From Pampus argenteus (lineage: Eukaryota > Chordata > Actinopteri > Scombriformes > Stromateidae): a DNA stretch of 64,000 bases. The notes below the pieces were generated by a model. The model was not told where the DNA came from, searched no databases, and saw nothing but the letters and a program-made list of their open reading frames with translations. The position numbers were made by a program, and so were the translations under genes. The stretch spans positions 8,190,001 to 8,254,000 of the forward strand of contig CM072863.1 of the NCBI GenBank assembly GCA_036937835.1, in the 5' to 3' direction. Of the stretch, positions 36,401 to 48,340 are shown in pieces. Numbering within the stretch: position 1 is the stretch's first letter; the number at the start of each line of letters is the position of its first letter.

Positions 36401-37084
36401 AGTACATGCAGACTCCTTGGCTGTGATCACACACACCCACCTGTTGATTAAACACACCCAAATTAGCTATGTGGGGAACTTGTAGTCGGCCCTGCCTATT
36501 CCTCAGCAGCTGAGCACTCACCCTGCAGTGTTTGTTCAGGGGGGGTAATCTCCTGAGCTGAAGTTTTGTTTCAGGGTCAACATAATATTCCAACAGCTCA
36601 TCATCTGTAGCAGACGCTTATTGTGTGTTGACTGTCAGTTCTTTTCTATTGCATCTTAAATAGCTCATTATGTGTATTTAAATAAAATATTAAGGCCTTC
36701 ATCAAAACTCTCTCATGTGACAAGTGAAGGTGTTTTGTTCAGTTTTCAAGCCTATGGTCAAGCTCTTCCATGCTGTTAATTTCAACCCTTTGGTCAGGAC
36801 CAAGCAACAACTACCATAAAAAAAATTCCCTGGCTCCAATTGACAACAATTTCAATTTCTAGAAATATAAAATCAATCTTTTTTTATAGTCATTAAATTG
36901 GAATTGTTAAAATCAGTGTGCTGATAGTCATTATGGATTTTATTAAGATTTGAAAACTCATATCAGGCAATTTAGCTAAATTAGCTAACTCTAGAAAAGA
37001 TGGTGCCAACTGTAAGCAGCAAATCTTGGTTTAAACCAGCTCCAATGCAAACCAGTGGGTGGCATTATACTTTGCTACGTCCAT

Positions 37085-37425
37085 CTTTACATGTAGTCAA
37101 TGGTCAAACCTGAAATATCTAAAAAAATATTCATTGGATTGCTATGAAATTTTGTACAGATATTCACAGTCACCCAGAGGATGAATCCTAATTAATGTGA
37201 TTTGTGAAAAATCATATTCTGAGTCTCAGCTGCATTTTGTGTATAGCCTACTACTAAGTAACACTAAACAGTTAGCATCAGTAGACCAAACTAGGACCAA
37301 AGTAAGATGGTGAACCTGGTAAATCTTATCGGCTAAACATCAGCGCATTAGCAGTGTCACTATGAGCATGCTAATGTTAGCGTTTAACTCAAAGCAGCCT
37401 CATAGAGCCAATAGTCTTGTTGACT
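37085..37425 (+). repeat. Dispersed teleost repeat with 'gttagcat' tail
   Basis: Segments 'ttcattggattgctatgaaa', 'cagaggatgaatcctaat', 'aagatggtgaacctggtaaa', 'taaacatcagcgcattagc' and 'gagcatgctaatgttagc' follow the order of a widespread fish repeat. A shorter copy lies at 11957-12080. It is non-coding and sits in tmem198b intron 1. Confidence 0.75.
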
Positions 37426-40303
37426 TTCATTGAATTAGTTGCCAGGCAACTTTAGCCTGTAGAAAATTCAGTTTGGGAGCCCTGGGAGAGTTCAGTCGTT
37501 AGATAGATAGGTTTGCTTGTAGTTAAACCGCCTTCCCTCCATCACTCACCAGCACTCTGAAGGTAAATACTTGGCACCCATCTTAAAAGCAAACAAACTT
37601 GGGATCTTCCAGTCTCCTTGGTGCTCTCTTGATGCTATCTTTATGTGGTCTCCTTTTTCGTCCGCATGGTTTCGTCTCAGAGTCCCCGGAGGTCACAGCA
37701 TGGGCCTCAGAGTCTTTGTTATGTCCCATAATGGCTCTATTCTCCCACTGCAGCAAGGACTTCCAAAGCTGCTAGACATAGGACACCATTGTGACTCACG
37801 AAGGGGTAACATGAGGCACAGAGAGAGTGTCCATGGGTGCGCGTGTAGAGTTAAGTAAATTACTGTTAAAATGGTGTTTGAAATATTAACTAGTTCACAC
37901 TCATGGCGCTAGCTGTAGTAGTAAACCAAAAAAAAAAAATTATATACCAAACTTACAACCCAACAGCAACCCAAAACTATATCTGGTAGAAAAGGAGGAC
38001 ATTGGATTGTTGATTTCTGTTGGCACTGATGAATTAGCTATATCTAATGAGCTGACCACAAAACATTCATTCAGAGTCTTGACCCACTAGGAGCAGATGA
38101 AGTTGTGGCAAATTTTGCTATTGTCCAATTGCAGTAATTGTTGTAGACGTAAGCCGCTGTGTAATGTGATGTGTTACAAGTTTATTACTCACCCACACAA
38201 ATTTGTCATTTTCGAGAAAGGAGACACATGAAATCAGTTATATCTTTTGACTTCTGGTTTTCACAGAACTAGGCTCAAATTCATTGTATCATAGATTTAT
38301 TTTATTTATTATATATGATATCTGTATAGTAGCAGAATATGACAATTATCAAGTATCACATTTCTTTAAAAAATGACTTCAATTGCAAATAGCTTAAGGT
38401 CAGCGATCAGTAAGATAGGGGTAAAGGCTTTAGTGCAGGTGTTTCATATAAACCAACCAGGTGTGATTATGCTGCATTCATGTCATATTGGACAAAAGTA
38501 GATGGGAGCAAACACTGGGACAAACAATGGCAATCAATTACAGTTTTCCATTTCCGTTTATTTTTAATACATATGGTAATGTAAAAATAACCTCTTCATC
38601 TCATATGGCTAAATCTGCACCAACACAGAGGCCGAATACAGTAACGCCTAAACCAGAGGGAAACAAAACCTCTTAACAGAGAGGTTCCTGTGTCGGCCCT
38701 GTTCAGGGTCACAGTTGGCAGGGGTTGATGCAAAAATGATTGTATACAGAAGTCACTGCTCATTTTGTTGAAAAGGTTAGATTTAATGTTGGGTATGTTT
38801 CATTCTGTCCAGTTTTCTGTTTTGACCTGCTGTAGTCAACAAATGTCCAAACATATCTTAGCTTGGTTTTCCTCACATTTATCCATTTCCTCCAATAGAT
38901 TCATCAGCTACTTCCTGAGCAGACTGTTAAGTTTGTTACAAAGTGATGGAAATACAAAATCAATAGTAATTATAGTATGTATTAGTATTTCTTTTATTTC
39001 AATGTATATTATTAAGAAGTTATTAAATATTTAATATTTTACTGCAGTCAATTTTACATATAATCTAAATATTATCTCAATTTCAGTAATTTACACATAT
39101 ATGCAATGTAACCCAAAGTAACCATCAGTCTCCAGACTTCAGCTGGCCATGTACACAGAGATAAATGGGAAATTCTCCCTACATTTTGTCCCTCAGTCTT
39201 CTTTGTCAGTGAAGAAATGAATCATTTCATTATTCATCAGAAACAGATAAGTACTGAAGAGCTGCGAGTCTCTGAAGAGGAGAAGAGAACTTTCCAATGA
39301 GCTCTCATTTTTTCCATGTAAAGTCATTCATAGGCAGGACATACAAATTACACAGCCAAAGCCAACGAGCCCCGTAGTGCTGTTGAAATGAAAATCAATT
39401 TAAGGTGTGGAAAGTTTCAGGTAAGGAAGTAAGACGAGGTAGCAAAAAAAACATGACAGAAAGAAAAGGAACTGAAAGTATTAAAGAGAACAGGCAGGGC
39501 TGTCTCAAGTAGAAAACATGAGTTAGTTGTAATCGGATCTGAGCTGTGGTGAGATCATATAAAAGGCTTGCCAGCAGCCTCACAAACTGTAGTCCACCCT
39601 TAAGCCTTGAGCCACACTGCAGCCCTCTGTGGCTCTCGACAGGCCTGCCAGCTTAACCTATTAAATATCATATATGATCTTTCAAGAGTACAAGTCAGCG
39701 CACGTCTGCTGAGACAGAAATGAAAAATAAGGTGGAGATGAAATGTAAACTACTTGATATAGATGTAGTAGATACATGGTTACATAAAGAGGTCAAATCA
39801 GTTTGAAGAATGTGGAAATATACTTAAATAGAAGAGAAAAAATGCTATTTTAACACAAAACCAGATAAAGGTCACCACATTAGTTGAAGGAAACATTACT
39901 TTTTTCTCTCCTTCCCGTGTCAAATGACAAAATAATTTTCACATGTGTAAAAACTGAATTCGGGACCCTGAATGATTCAAGACATTTGTCCTGGCACATG
40001 AATTATATGAGTGAATGTGCGGATGTGTGTACGCCTGCACATGTAGCGTAGCGCTGAGGTGTGTAGATTTGTGTGTTGAGTTTGTGACTGCAGCAAGAAA
40101 AACGCCACAGTTGACCTGAAGATTTCACTCTTCACCTTTTTTTCCTGCATTATGTGTCGGTGAGGACAAAAATTCATTCATCAATATTTTATCTTCTTTT
40201 ACAGTCACCAAACCTGCTCAGATGGCCCTGAGATAACGCCACCAGAAGGTTTACACTTGTTCCAAACTTCAGCCAGCCCTGCAGCCTCCATCATTCACCT
40301 AGA

Positions 40304-41832
40304 ATGGCAGATCCCACTGGGCTGAGCCCTGAAGCAGCAGGGGCAGACATAGCTGATGTTGACATCTGTAGCTTGGAGATAGAGAGAAAGTATGATGTCA
40401 TTCCTGCCGTCATCTGCTCCATGTGCTGCCTGTTCGGCATCATCTACTGCTTCTTTGGTGAGAATCCACACACCCTTTACAGACTTTAAAACTGAACAAG
40501 TTGAAACTTGAAACATCAGACACTATCAAAATGTCACTCATTCCGTTTGCACCCGTGTGTCAATAGATTTACTCTACCGTGTTTGTTCTGTGCAGTTTCT
40601 CATCGTAGCTCTATTCTGTCTCTTGTCTTGTAGGTTACCGCTGTTTTAAGGCTGTCATGTTCTTGTCCGGTCTGATGTTCGGCTCTGTCATCATCTTCTT
40701 GCTGTGCCACAAGGAGCATGTGTTGGACACCCAGCTGAGCGTCGAGGCCAGTGCAGGTATTGGCCTCGGTATAGGCCTGCTGTGCGGCCTGGTCACTATG
40801 TTGGTGCGAAGCGTCGGCCTCTTCATGACTGGCCTGCTGCTGGGCCTCCTCCTGGCTCTCGCCGCCCTGCTGGTCACTCACCAGTTCTACACTCCGACCA
40901 CAGTCTGGGTACCCCTGGGTGCTCTTCTAGGTACAGGCATGCTGTTTGCTGTGCTGACTCTACAGTGGCAGAAGCTCTTCACCATGTTGTCCACGGCTGT
41001 GTTCGGGGCAGCTATCATGACAGTGTGTGCTGACTACTTTGTGGAGATGCTGGCTTTGGCTACACACGTGTATGAATGCTTGCGGCTCACACCCGGGCCA
41101 CCTCTCTGCTGGTACAGCTGGGTCATTTTGGGCATCTGGCCTGCCCTGAGTCTCATAGGAGTGCTGGTCCAGTGGAAACTGACAGATGATAGCTTCTCAC
41201 ACACTGAGGGTAAGGATTTAATATCACAATGTTTTCACTCTGTGTGTTCTGGCACTGTTTGAGGGATGGACCAGATGTTTTTAAAAACATCCTTGCTTTT
41301 GAATTCCCCTTCTCCATTTAGTCGTTATTAGTCGGAGGCAGAAGAGAGTCCAGCTGATGCGGATTCGCGAGAAGGACGCCAAAAAGCGACAGCAGGCAGG
41401 TGGGCAGGAAGGCACATACCGTCGTAAACCCACCCCAGTGAAACGTTACGCTGGGGATCTACTGGCACCGGTCAGTGTCACCCAACATGGCGTGTGCTGT
41501 AGTTACTGATCATTGTGTTTTTATGGTATCAGTTGTGCTTATCAGTACAACCACACAACTTTCTAAAAAAAATAACTTGCTTCTAGATCCTTTTCAAGTT
41601 GAGATCACTATATCTGTGTTCCTCACTGCCCTCACTCTCTCTCTCTCTGTCTCTCTCTCTCTCTTTGTGTCTTTCTTCTCAGAGCTACCTGCAAAGTCTG
41701 CGAGACAGACAGATGGGCACAGGCACTTCCCTTAGCAGCCAGGGCACTGCCAACCACACCATGATCGATTTGGATTATGATACCGGATCCACTGTTCCCC
41801 TCACAGCCACAACCCCAGTCGTCAGGGTCTGA
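40304..41832 (+). CDS. tmem198b: Transmembrane protein 198 (tmem198b), 4 coding exons, 342 aa
   Basis: TMEM198 is a seven-pass membrane protein reported to promote LRP6 phosphorylation in Wnt signalling. Coding exons are 40304-40457, 40634-41209, 41322-41470 and 41683-41832, joining in frame (343 codons with stop; human TMEM198 is about 360 aa). The cytosolic start is followed by CCLFGIIYCFFGYRCFKAVM and then a chain of hydrophobic segments, with IGLGIGLLCGLVTMLVRSVG and PPLCWYSW strongly conserved. After the last helix come SHTEVVISRRQKRVQLMRI, a basic stretch, SYLQSLRDRQ and the C-terminal PVVRV. The position next to mmp19 matches human TMEM198B, which is a pseudogene, so the b paralogue is favoured over tmem198a. 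A CT-rich tract (41630-41670) forms the last acceptor's pyrimidine tract. Confidence 0.93.
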
Positions 41833-42805
41833 ACACAGAGATAAGAAGGGACTGTGCTCTCTGGTTCTCCACTAGTGACTTTGTAATGTAGAGTAGAACT
41901 TGTAAACCGGTCCAAGCAGCACAAGGTTTTTATTGCCCTTAAACTGATTTGTAGAGAGGTTGGATTTTCTCTTATCAGTGTGTCAGTCCTGAGTGTTTAA
42001 TAGAGAACAACCAGTGGAAGAGAATGCTGCTTTTTAGGGAGGAGGGCTACATGTCAAGCTCCCGTATGGTCCACATTATAAACACTGCAACCACTGTGTT
42101 TCTCAGAGAAACACTAAAAACAGATACTAACCAAGCAAGGTCCTCCATTTCCTCTCATCATGTATTAAATACGTAACAGTAAGTACAAGCCTTAAAAAAC
42201 AATGCAATTCTGTTTAGTAGTGAATCCAACAAAGCAATTTGTTTGACAATACATGTACTGTACTTAAAAAGTTAGTCATTGCCATGAAGTGTTGTGTTAT
42301 TACCAGTCTTACTGTGTAACTCTGTGGTCGTAGGATTTGTGAAAGTTTATCAGTTAAACACATTTCATTTTGTGTATTTTTATTTTAGATGGAGTGTGAG
42401 CAGAATATGACAAAGCAAAAACTAAATGATACAAATGAAAAGCTGTTTGTATTTAAAAGCTCTTTGCTGAGCTTTTAAGCAGGATCTTTTTTAGCAGCAC
42501 TCTGTGACCTGTTTTGTATTTGCAATGTAGCTCCTGTCAAAATTCAGCCAGTGAATAATATAGATTATTGTGTGTGTGTGTGTGCTTGTGAAGTATCTGA
42601 GTAAACTTTTTTATAATTTATTTTATATAATGCCATACATGGTAGTGATGAAAAAAGACAAAAAAAGAAGAAAAAACACAAAGCATGTTTGTCATTAATT
42701 TGTAGATTTTAAAATAATTATCCGTTTTTGTCATTTTGAATTTGCAGGGACAATGCACTTGTTACCTGAATCTGTACATACCTGTTGATAGAAGTTTCAA
42801 AGATA

Positions 42806-42811
42806 AATAAA
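42806..42811 (+). terminator. Poly(A) signal of tmem198b
   Basis: AATAAA within 'gataaataaatg', followed by a short A-run. It closes a 3' UTR of about 1 kb (41833 to about 42830) that shows no other frame. The convergent mmp19 stop codon is 0.78 kb further on, so the two 3' ends do not overlap by this reading. Confidence 0.65.
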
Positions 42812-42851
42812 TGTATTTGATACAAAAAAATTGTTAATCATTGGAGTGAGT

Positions 42852-43592
42852 TTAGAAGAGATCGGTTTGTCGCTTTGAGCTCTTAGCAACACTGGCAGCA
42901 TTACTCACCAGTTTTTCATAGGCAATAAAGAGGTCATGGGGAGGATTTCCTACTCTGCAATTGGTCAGGGTTGCCATGGTGCTTCCAAAAAGTTTTTCAG
43001 CAGACAAACACAATGCAGGACAGACTGGCCTTTCATCATTTTGGAACATTATTTCAATCCTTTTTTTGGATGACAGTGCATTTTGATTAGAAAAGCAACT
43101 GACAACTTCTGACAGATTTTCAACAAAATCATGAGACGCTATCTAATCAATCACAAGCCAATGTGACTCATTAGATGACAGAAACACTGAACATACCTCA
43201 GAAGTGTTTCGGTTAAACAAAATGTAAAAGTCTAAACAGAACACACACACACACTCCCATCATCACATTACATCTTACTGAAAGTATTAAGACACCTAAT
43301 CCAACACATATGTTAGAGAGAAAAACAGAAGGCCTCCCTTGATTTTTCCCTGAGATCATACAAAAGCTCACATAATACTCTCAAAAACACACATTTGTGC
43401 ACATGCCTCACAAAAATCATCCTGCTTTGTACCTTGTATCTTGGTCACAATAAGATCCAGTGGGAAAAATAAATCAACACTAGTTTTAATTGTTGTAGCC
43501 TTTGAGTTTGCATGGTTGTCAATGGCCCTGGAGAGGAACCAGTGCTCCTGCTTTAGACCTCTTAGTGCCTGCTGCCCCCTGATGGTCGGCCC
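42852..43592. other. Gap between the convergent tmem198b and mmp19 genes
   Basis: It contains the mmp19 3' UTR at its right end and an open minus-strand frame of 65 codons (42852-43049; includes NPPHDLFIAYEKL directly before a gtgagt donor-like sequence). I do not recognise this frame. It could be a lone decayed exon or chance. No minus-strand AATAAA is seen; an ATTAAA near 43490 may serve mmp19. Confidence 0.4.
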
Positions 43593-46500
43593 TTAGCATC
43601 GCATCCAGCGCTCTTTCTTGCTTAATGGGTATCCTCTGTCGACCTTCAGCATAGTGTTCACGCGCCAGTAATCATCTCCTTTGAAGAAGAAGATCTTGCC
43701 GTTGGTCCAAGTTAAGGCTGCGTCAGGACTGGTCGGCACTCCAGTGAAGAGCATGGAGAGCGGCTTGGGGTTGAGAGTTAAACCACTGTACTTAAGCTCA
43801 TCCCACTGCCAGTGCTCTGAACCCTACACAGGCAGACAGCAAAGAGATGAAACGAGACATACAGATGCAGTTACAGTTGTTAAAATGCTGCTGCTCCTCA
43901 TGTTTTTTTATCTTACATACCTTGATAAAGACCAGCTTCTTGTTCTTCTCCAAGTACAAGGCTGCATCAATATTAGGAGGGATCCGTTTCACTTGTTTGG
44001 GGTAGCCGTGGTCCAGCAGGAAAGTGGTATATCTCCACACTTTATCGCCTGTGGCCAGAAACAGTGTAAACATTAGTTCTGTACTGACATCTGGAGAGCA
44101 GAAGGTATACAACAGGAGTGTAACTCTGTTGGACTGCGGCACCTTTAAAAAAGTATGTCTTGTTGGTCCTTTGAGAGTGCACTGCTGCATTCAGGTTTCC
44201 AGGGAGTTCCCACCACAGTCTGTTAATCTTCATGGGTGTGTTGTGTCCCAGATCTGAGATTGTCCACACGTAATCACCGCTGAAAGCAAAGGTTTTCCTC
44301 CACGGGCCTGAGTGAACAAACAAAAAAATCTATGACAAATTAACTAATGTAGCTATTTTTGGCTGAAAACTTAAAATGTCGGGACTTATTTTAGCTCACA
44401 AATGCTCCTAATCGCAGGTGGGGCTCTTCTCCTGTAATTACCACAGAAACGGCTGATTGGTATCTTACCCAGCATGATGGCATCTAGTGTAGCAGTGCAG
44501 GGGTCAGGGATTTTCTCAGTGTTGTTGCTGTTTTCTGTAGGAGACGGGCTATCAGGGATTGGTGGTCTGGCTGAAGTGCTGGTGATGCGTTTGCCTATAA
44601 TAATAAAGAAAAAATATATAGGTTTGAGCATGAATGCATGCAGATATTGACAGTTCTGGTGCAGTTTAAACACGGTTATGTTGCTGACGCCTTAATCCAC
44701 TCACCATATAGCATCTGGATACCCCTCATATCATCTGAATGCAGCCTGAAGTTGACTTGGTAACCAGAGTAAACCGGAGCCATCAGAGCGCTTCTATACT
44801 GAGAGTGACCCAAGCCGAGGGCGTGGCCGATCTCGTGGGCAGCAACAATACGCAGATTAGTACCATAATGAGTTCCCTCTGTCCAGAACTCATCCTCATC
44901 AAAATGGACAATACCAGATTCTGGTGACTCAGCATGAGCCAATACATGACCTGCAGACGACAGAAATAAACAGTGATGATTACATGCTGCAGCAGCCAAG
45001 TGATTAGTGTAAATAATAAATACATGTGTTTATAGAGAAAACTAACCACGGCCATCAAATGGGACTGAGCAGTAGCCATCTTTCTTATGGAAGGATATCT
45101 TTATGTCCGCTCTGCCGTAGTTGACCTCTCTGAAGGTCAAAGCAGCCACATCACTCCAGTACTGAAAGGCAGACCGGATGGCTGTTGTCACCTCTGACCT
45201 CTTCATGTCAGGTGTGTAGTTGTAGATGCGGTAGGTCAGGGCCTGCTTTCTCCAGCGACCTGAAAGTGAGATAATCCTAAATCAGCAAAAACAAGTCTAC
45301 ACCAAAAAAGAAAAGACAACACGTTTACATCTGTTATTACTATATTGTCTATATGTTTATGTTTATCTATTGACCACAGGATTTGTCACCAACCTCTAAT
45401 TAATACAGGAAATTATGCTTTATTAATGTGTAGAATATGAAGTAATTCATGTAATTAACTGGTTATTTAAGTTTTGAGTAAGGGCAGGCAAAAATAAGAT
45501 TTTCTTTTCTTTTTCTGCTTGTTTTCATTCATTGAATGTGTACAATGAATTTGATTGTAAATCACTTCTAACTGTGCTGTGTATTACCATGGGCAGAACA
45601 AATAAAAAAAAAAAGAAATAAAAACATGAAACAGCTCCCAACTGGTGAAATATTGATTATTAAACTGTCTTTGAAATCACCAGGTTTTACTGAGTTTTCA
45701 TTCAATTTGAATGATAAAGGATTCATTAATACTGAACAGTCAGTCAGCCAAGAAGACTAATCAGTTCTCCTAATATCATAATAGTTGATCCACATAAGAA
45801 AATATTTACTTACTACTTACTTAAAATCAGGATGATGACTGATAATACATGTACTTGCTTCTTGCTTCACTGTGGTCAAAGTTAGGATTACAAACACTAT
45901 TAACACTGCAGGACATGCTAACAGTATATCTAACCTGTGCTGCTTAAGAAGTGAACTGAAAAAAAATCACCTTTACATTTGTTGCATACTTATTAACCAC
46001 TTATTGAGTTTGGTAAAATTACACCATAATCAACATTATAACTTCTAACACTCTATTAGTCTAATGCAGAGGTGTCAGAAGTATTCACATTCATTACTCA
46101 AGTAGAAGTATAGATACTAGGGTTTAAAAAGACTTCTGTAGAAGTTGAAGTATCACCTCAAGATTTTTACTCAAGTAGAAGTGTAAAAGTACTGGCTTCA
46201 AAACTACTTAAAGTAGAAAAGTAAAAGTAATTTAAAGAGGAAAAAAAGCCATCAAATGTTATAGGCCCTGCGCCACAGGGCCCTACAGTGCTCTACACGA
46301 CCCCCCCCCCAAAAAAAACAAAACATAATTTTTCTAAGGGCTATAATAAATAATGTTATATTAAAATGTTATGTTGAAAAATTCAGCCCCATATATGCCA
46401 AATGAAAATGAATGCATTTTTGTATAATGCAAATGCATTAAAGAACCATATATGTGTGCTACTGAGCACAGTACTGGCGGCAACGCGAGTGGAAGCAACG

Positions 46501-47583
46501 CGAGTGGAAGCACAGTACTGGCCGCAACGCGAGTCGCGACACTGAAGCATCGCTACGTGCTTCACACCTGAACTACAATTCCATAAAACCACTGCTTCGA
46601 AGCTTGCTTGCGTGTGACGTGATTTGTAACAGGCAGGGGCGACAGACCAATAGTGTGTCGGAATGGTATATGTTTATACTTCTCATCCAATCACAATAAA
46701 ATTCAGTCTACGTTTTTAACAATGAAAAAACCAAGGCCGAAATGAAATATGAGTAACGAGGTTGTTTAAAAAATGTAAGGAGTAGAAAGTACCGATAATT
46801 GCATGAAAATGTAAGGAGTAAAAGTAAAAAGTCGACTGAAAAATAATTACTCCAGTAAAGTATAGATACCCAAAAACTCTACTTAAGTAAAGTAACGAAG
46901 TATTTGTACTTCGTTACTTGACAGGTCTGGTCTAATGAATGTCGGAAAAAAAGCATCAGATGGCAGCTGTATTTAATATTAATCCATATTTTTGAAGCTA
47001 ATAAACTAAACAAAAGTTAGTACCACTAATGTCCACACTTTTTTGACTCACCCATCACTCTGTATTTGTGATGTTTCTTGTTGAAGGGGTCCTCCAGGCC
47101 ACAGCGGGGCTGCCTCATCACATCCAGGGTGGCTTCATCTAATTCTCCAGTAGGTGGCTGGTCGTTCACCCTCTGGAAGACCCTGGAGACACGAAGGGAT
47201 CAAACATCTGCAAAGACAACAAGGACTGCGTCGTCCTCCACAGTTTCAGGGAGTACTGTTCCACATGTGCTATGACATCAACATGAAAGGACACTAGTCT
47301 TTGTTACCTGAGAGCTTCAATGACCTCCTCCAGGTAATGAGGGTCCTGTGGATCAGCAGGGTCGTTCAGGTAGCCATACTGCTTCAAATAGGTCTACGAA
47401 ATGTATGAGCAAACAATAAAATTATTATATACATTACAGACTGTGAATGTGTGTTGAAAAAAAAAAACTAAATCTTACCTTTGCTTCATCTAACTCTGTC
47501 CATTGTACCACTGCACAAAATGAGCCACTGAGACTGAACCCTAGAAGCAGCAGCAGCGGCAGCAGCAGCCCCGTGGCGTCCAT
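43593..47583 (-). CDS. mmp19: Matrix metalloproteinase 19, 9 exons, 476 aa
   Basis: A secreted zinc endopeptidase acting on basement membrane and matrix proteins. Exons, 5' to 3' on the minus strand: 47583-47479, 47393-47308, 47182-47052, 45259-45047, 44950-44705, 44594-44469, 44307-44143, 44048-43921 and 43823-43593; total 477 codons with stop. Signal peptide 1 to about 24 (leucine run); prodomain with cysteine switch PRCGLEDP (Cys91); catalytic domain with HEIGHALGLGH (zinc ligands His217, His221, His227; Glu218) and Met-turn ALMAPVYSGY; a Pro/Ser/Asn-rich hinge; four hemopexin blades between Cys293 and Cys476. MMP19 rather than another MMP is shown by PRCGLEDPFN, VHFDEDEFWTEGT and GDYVWTISD. 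It ends at the final hemopexin cysteine, so it lacks the Thr-rich tail of mammalian MMP19. In-frame ATGs lie 4 and 6 codons upstream (47595, 47601); 47583 gives the best signal peptide. Confidence 0.95.
46067..46929. mobile_element. Tol2-like non-autonomous hAT transposon, 863 bp, in mmp19 intron 3
   Basis: The ends are CAGAGGTGTCA and TGACAGGTCTG, imperfect inverted repeats starting with CAGA as in Tol2 of medaka. They are flanked by a perfect 8-bp duplication, GTCTAATG (46059-46066 and 46930-46937), the hallmark of hAT insertion. Subterminal DNA is full of AAGTA-type motifs ('actcaagtagaagta', 'aaagtaaaagt'), again as in Tol2. No transposase frame is present, so mobility would need a source in trans. 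Inside are a C-tract and a small imperfect tandem repeat built on 'gcaacgcgagtggaa'. It lies in a large intron and leaves the coding exons intact. Confidence 0.9.
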
Positions 47584-47692
47584 CTCAGATTTCATCCACA
47601 TATCCTACACTGGATATCTGATGTTTGGAGCTTGAGAAGTGCTCAGCAGAGACCCAGCAGCAGACTTTGTTTGTTCTCCAAGCGCTCAAGCA

Positions 47693-47717
47693 GTTTTTAA
47701 GCCCAGTGTATGAGTCA
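47693..47717 (-). promoter_or_regulatory. AP-1 site and TATA-like box of mmp19
   Basis: TGAGTCA (47711-47717), a perfect AP-1/TRE site, lies just upstream (in gene sense) of a TATA-like cttaaaaac (47693-47701), 110-135 bases before the mmp19 ATG. Inducible MMP genes are known for an AP-1 site next to a TATA box. The element would allow response to Fos/Jun signals. It is supported by motif and spacing only. Confidence 0.6.
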
Positions 47718-48308
47718 GCCTTGCAACTGTGATGATCCATTTGAGAGGAATGAGGATTACAAGAGCAGCCAGTTGACCTACAGCCAACATGTCTGCTGGT
47801 AAAAGCATCCAGCTGTTCAGAGAGGAGGTGGAGCTTCAGCACTAGTTGTCTTGGGACTAAAAAGTAAAGCACACAGTTTTTAACAAGGCATCGCTTTAAT
47901 CTGACTGGAGAGACGGTGTTCACCCTGAACAAAACTCATCATTAACATGCCCATGTCCTGTTATCTGCTGGAATTAATACTGTATTGCATTTCATATGTA
48001 TCGCAAACTAATTATAGACCTAAACCACAAAAATGTGCCTCACCCTCCATCTCCACATGTGTGTCATCACAACACCATCTGAGACAAATATTTATGTTTA
48101 CACTTCGAATATAAATTGATCCATTATTGGTTCACTGTGACCAAAATGTAAACAACACAGTCACACACACTGCCATCAAAACACAGATTTGTGATGTCAC
48201 ACCTAACAAACACAGGCTAACACTTTTACCACCAGCGATTTACTGCATGGTTCAGTCAATTTCCAAAACGTTTGCTTCCACCAGATGCAACCTAAAGCTG
48301 TATTCAGG

Positions 48309-48340
48309 AAACAAACAAACAAACAAACAAACAAACAAAT
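48309..48340. repeat. (ACAA)n microsatellite
   Basis: About eight copies of an ACAA/AAAC tetranucleotide run, ending in 'aaataaaaac'. Confidence 0.95.

Larger units (their letters stand above)
31130..40190 (+). other. First intron of tmem198b, about 9 kb
   Basis: There is no convincing exon. It holds the 22-bp palindrome (31651), two dispersed repeats (33156 and 37085) and scattered short frames: 31729-32082, 35195-35695 (minus, 166 codons), 36191-36451 and 37571-37858. The composition of these frames is not gene-like and none resembles a known family. A long first intron often holds enhancers, but none is identifiable here. Confidence 0.55.

Noticed and set aside
46440..46560. Short tandem repeat with 'gcaacgcgagtggaa' units, considered as a CRISPR-like or minisatellite array
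   Set aside because: Only two to three imperfect units with no regular spacers, inside a hAT element in a vertebrate genome.
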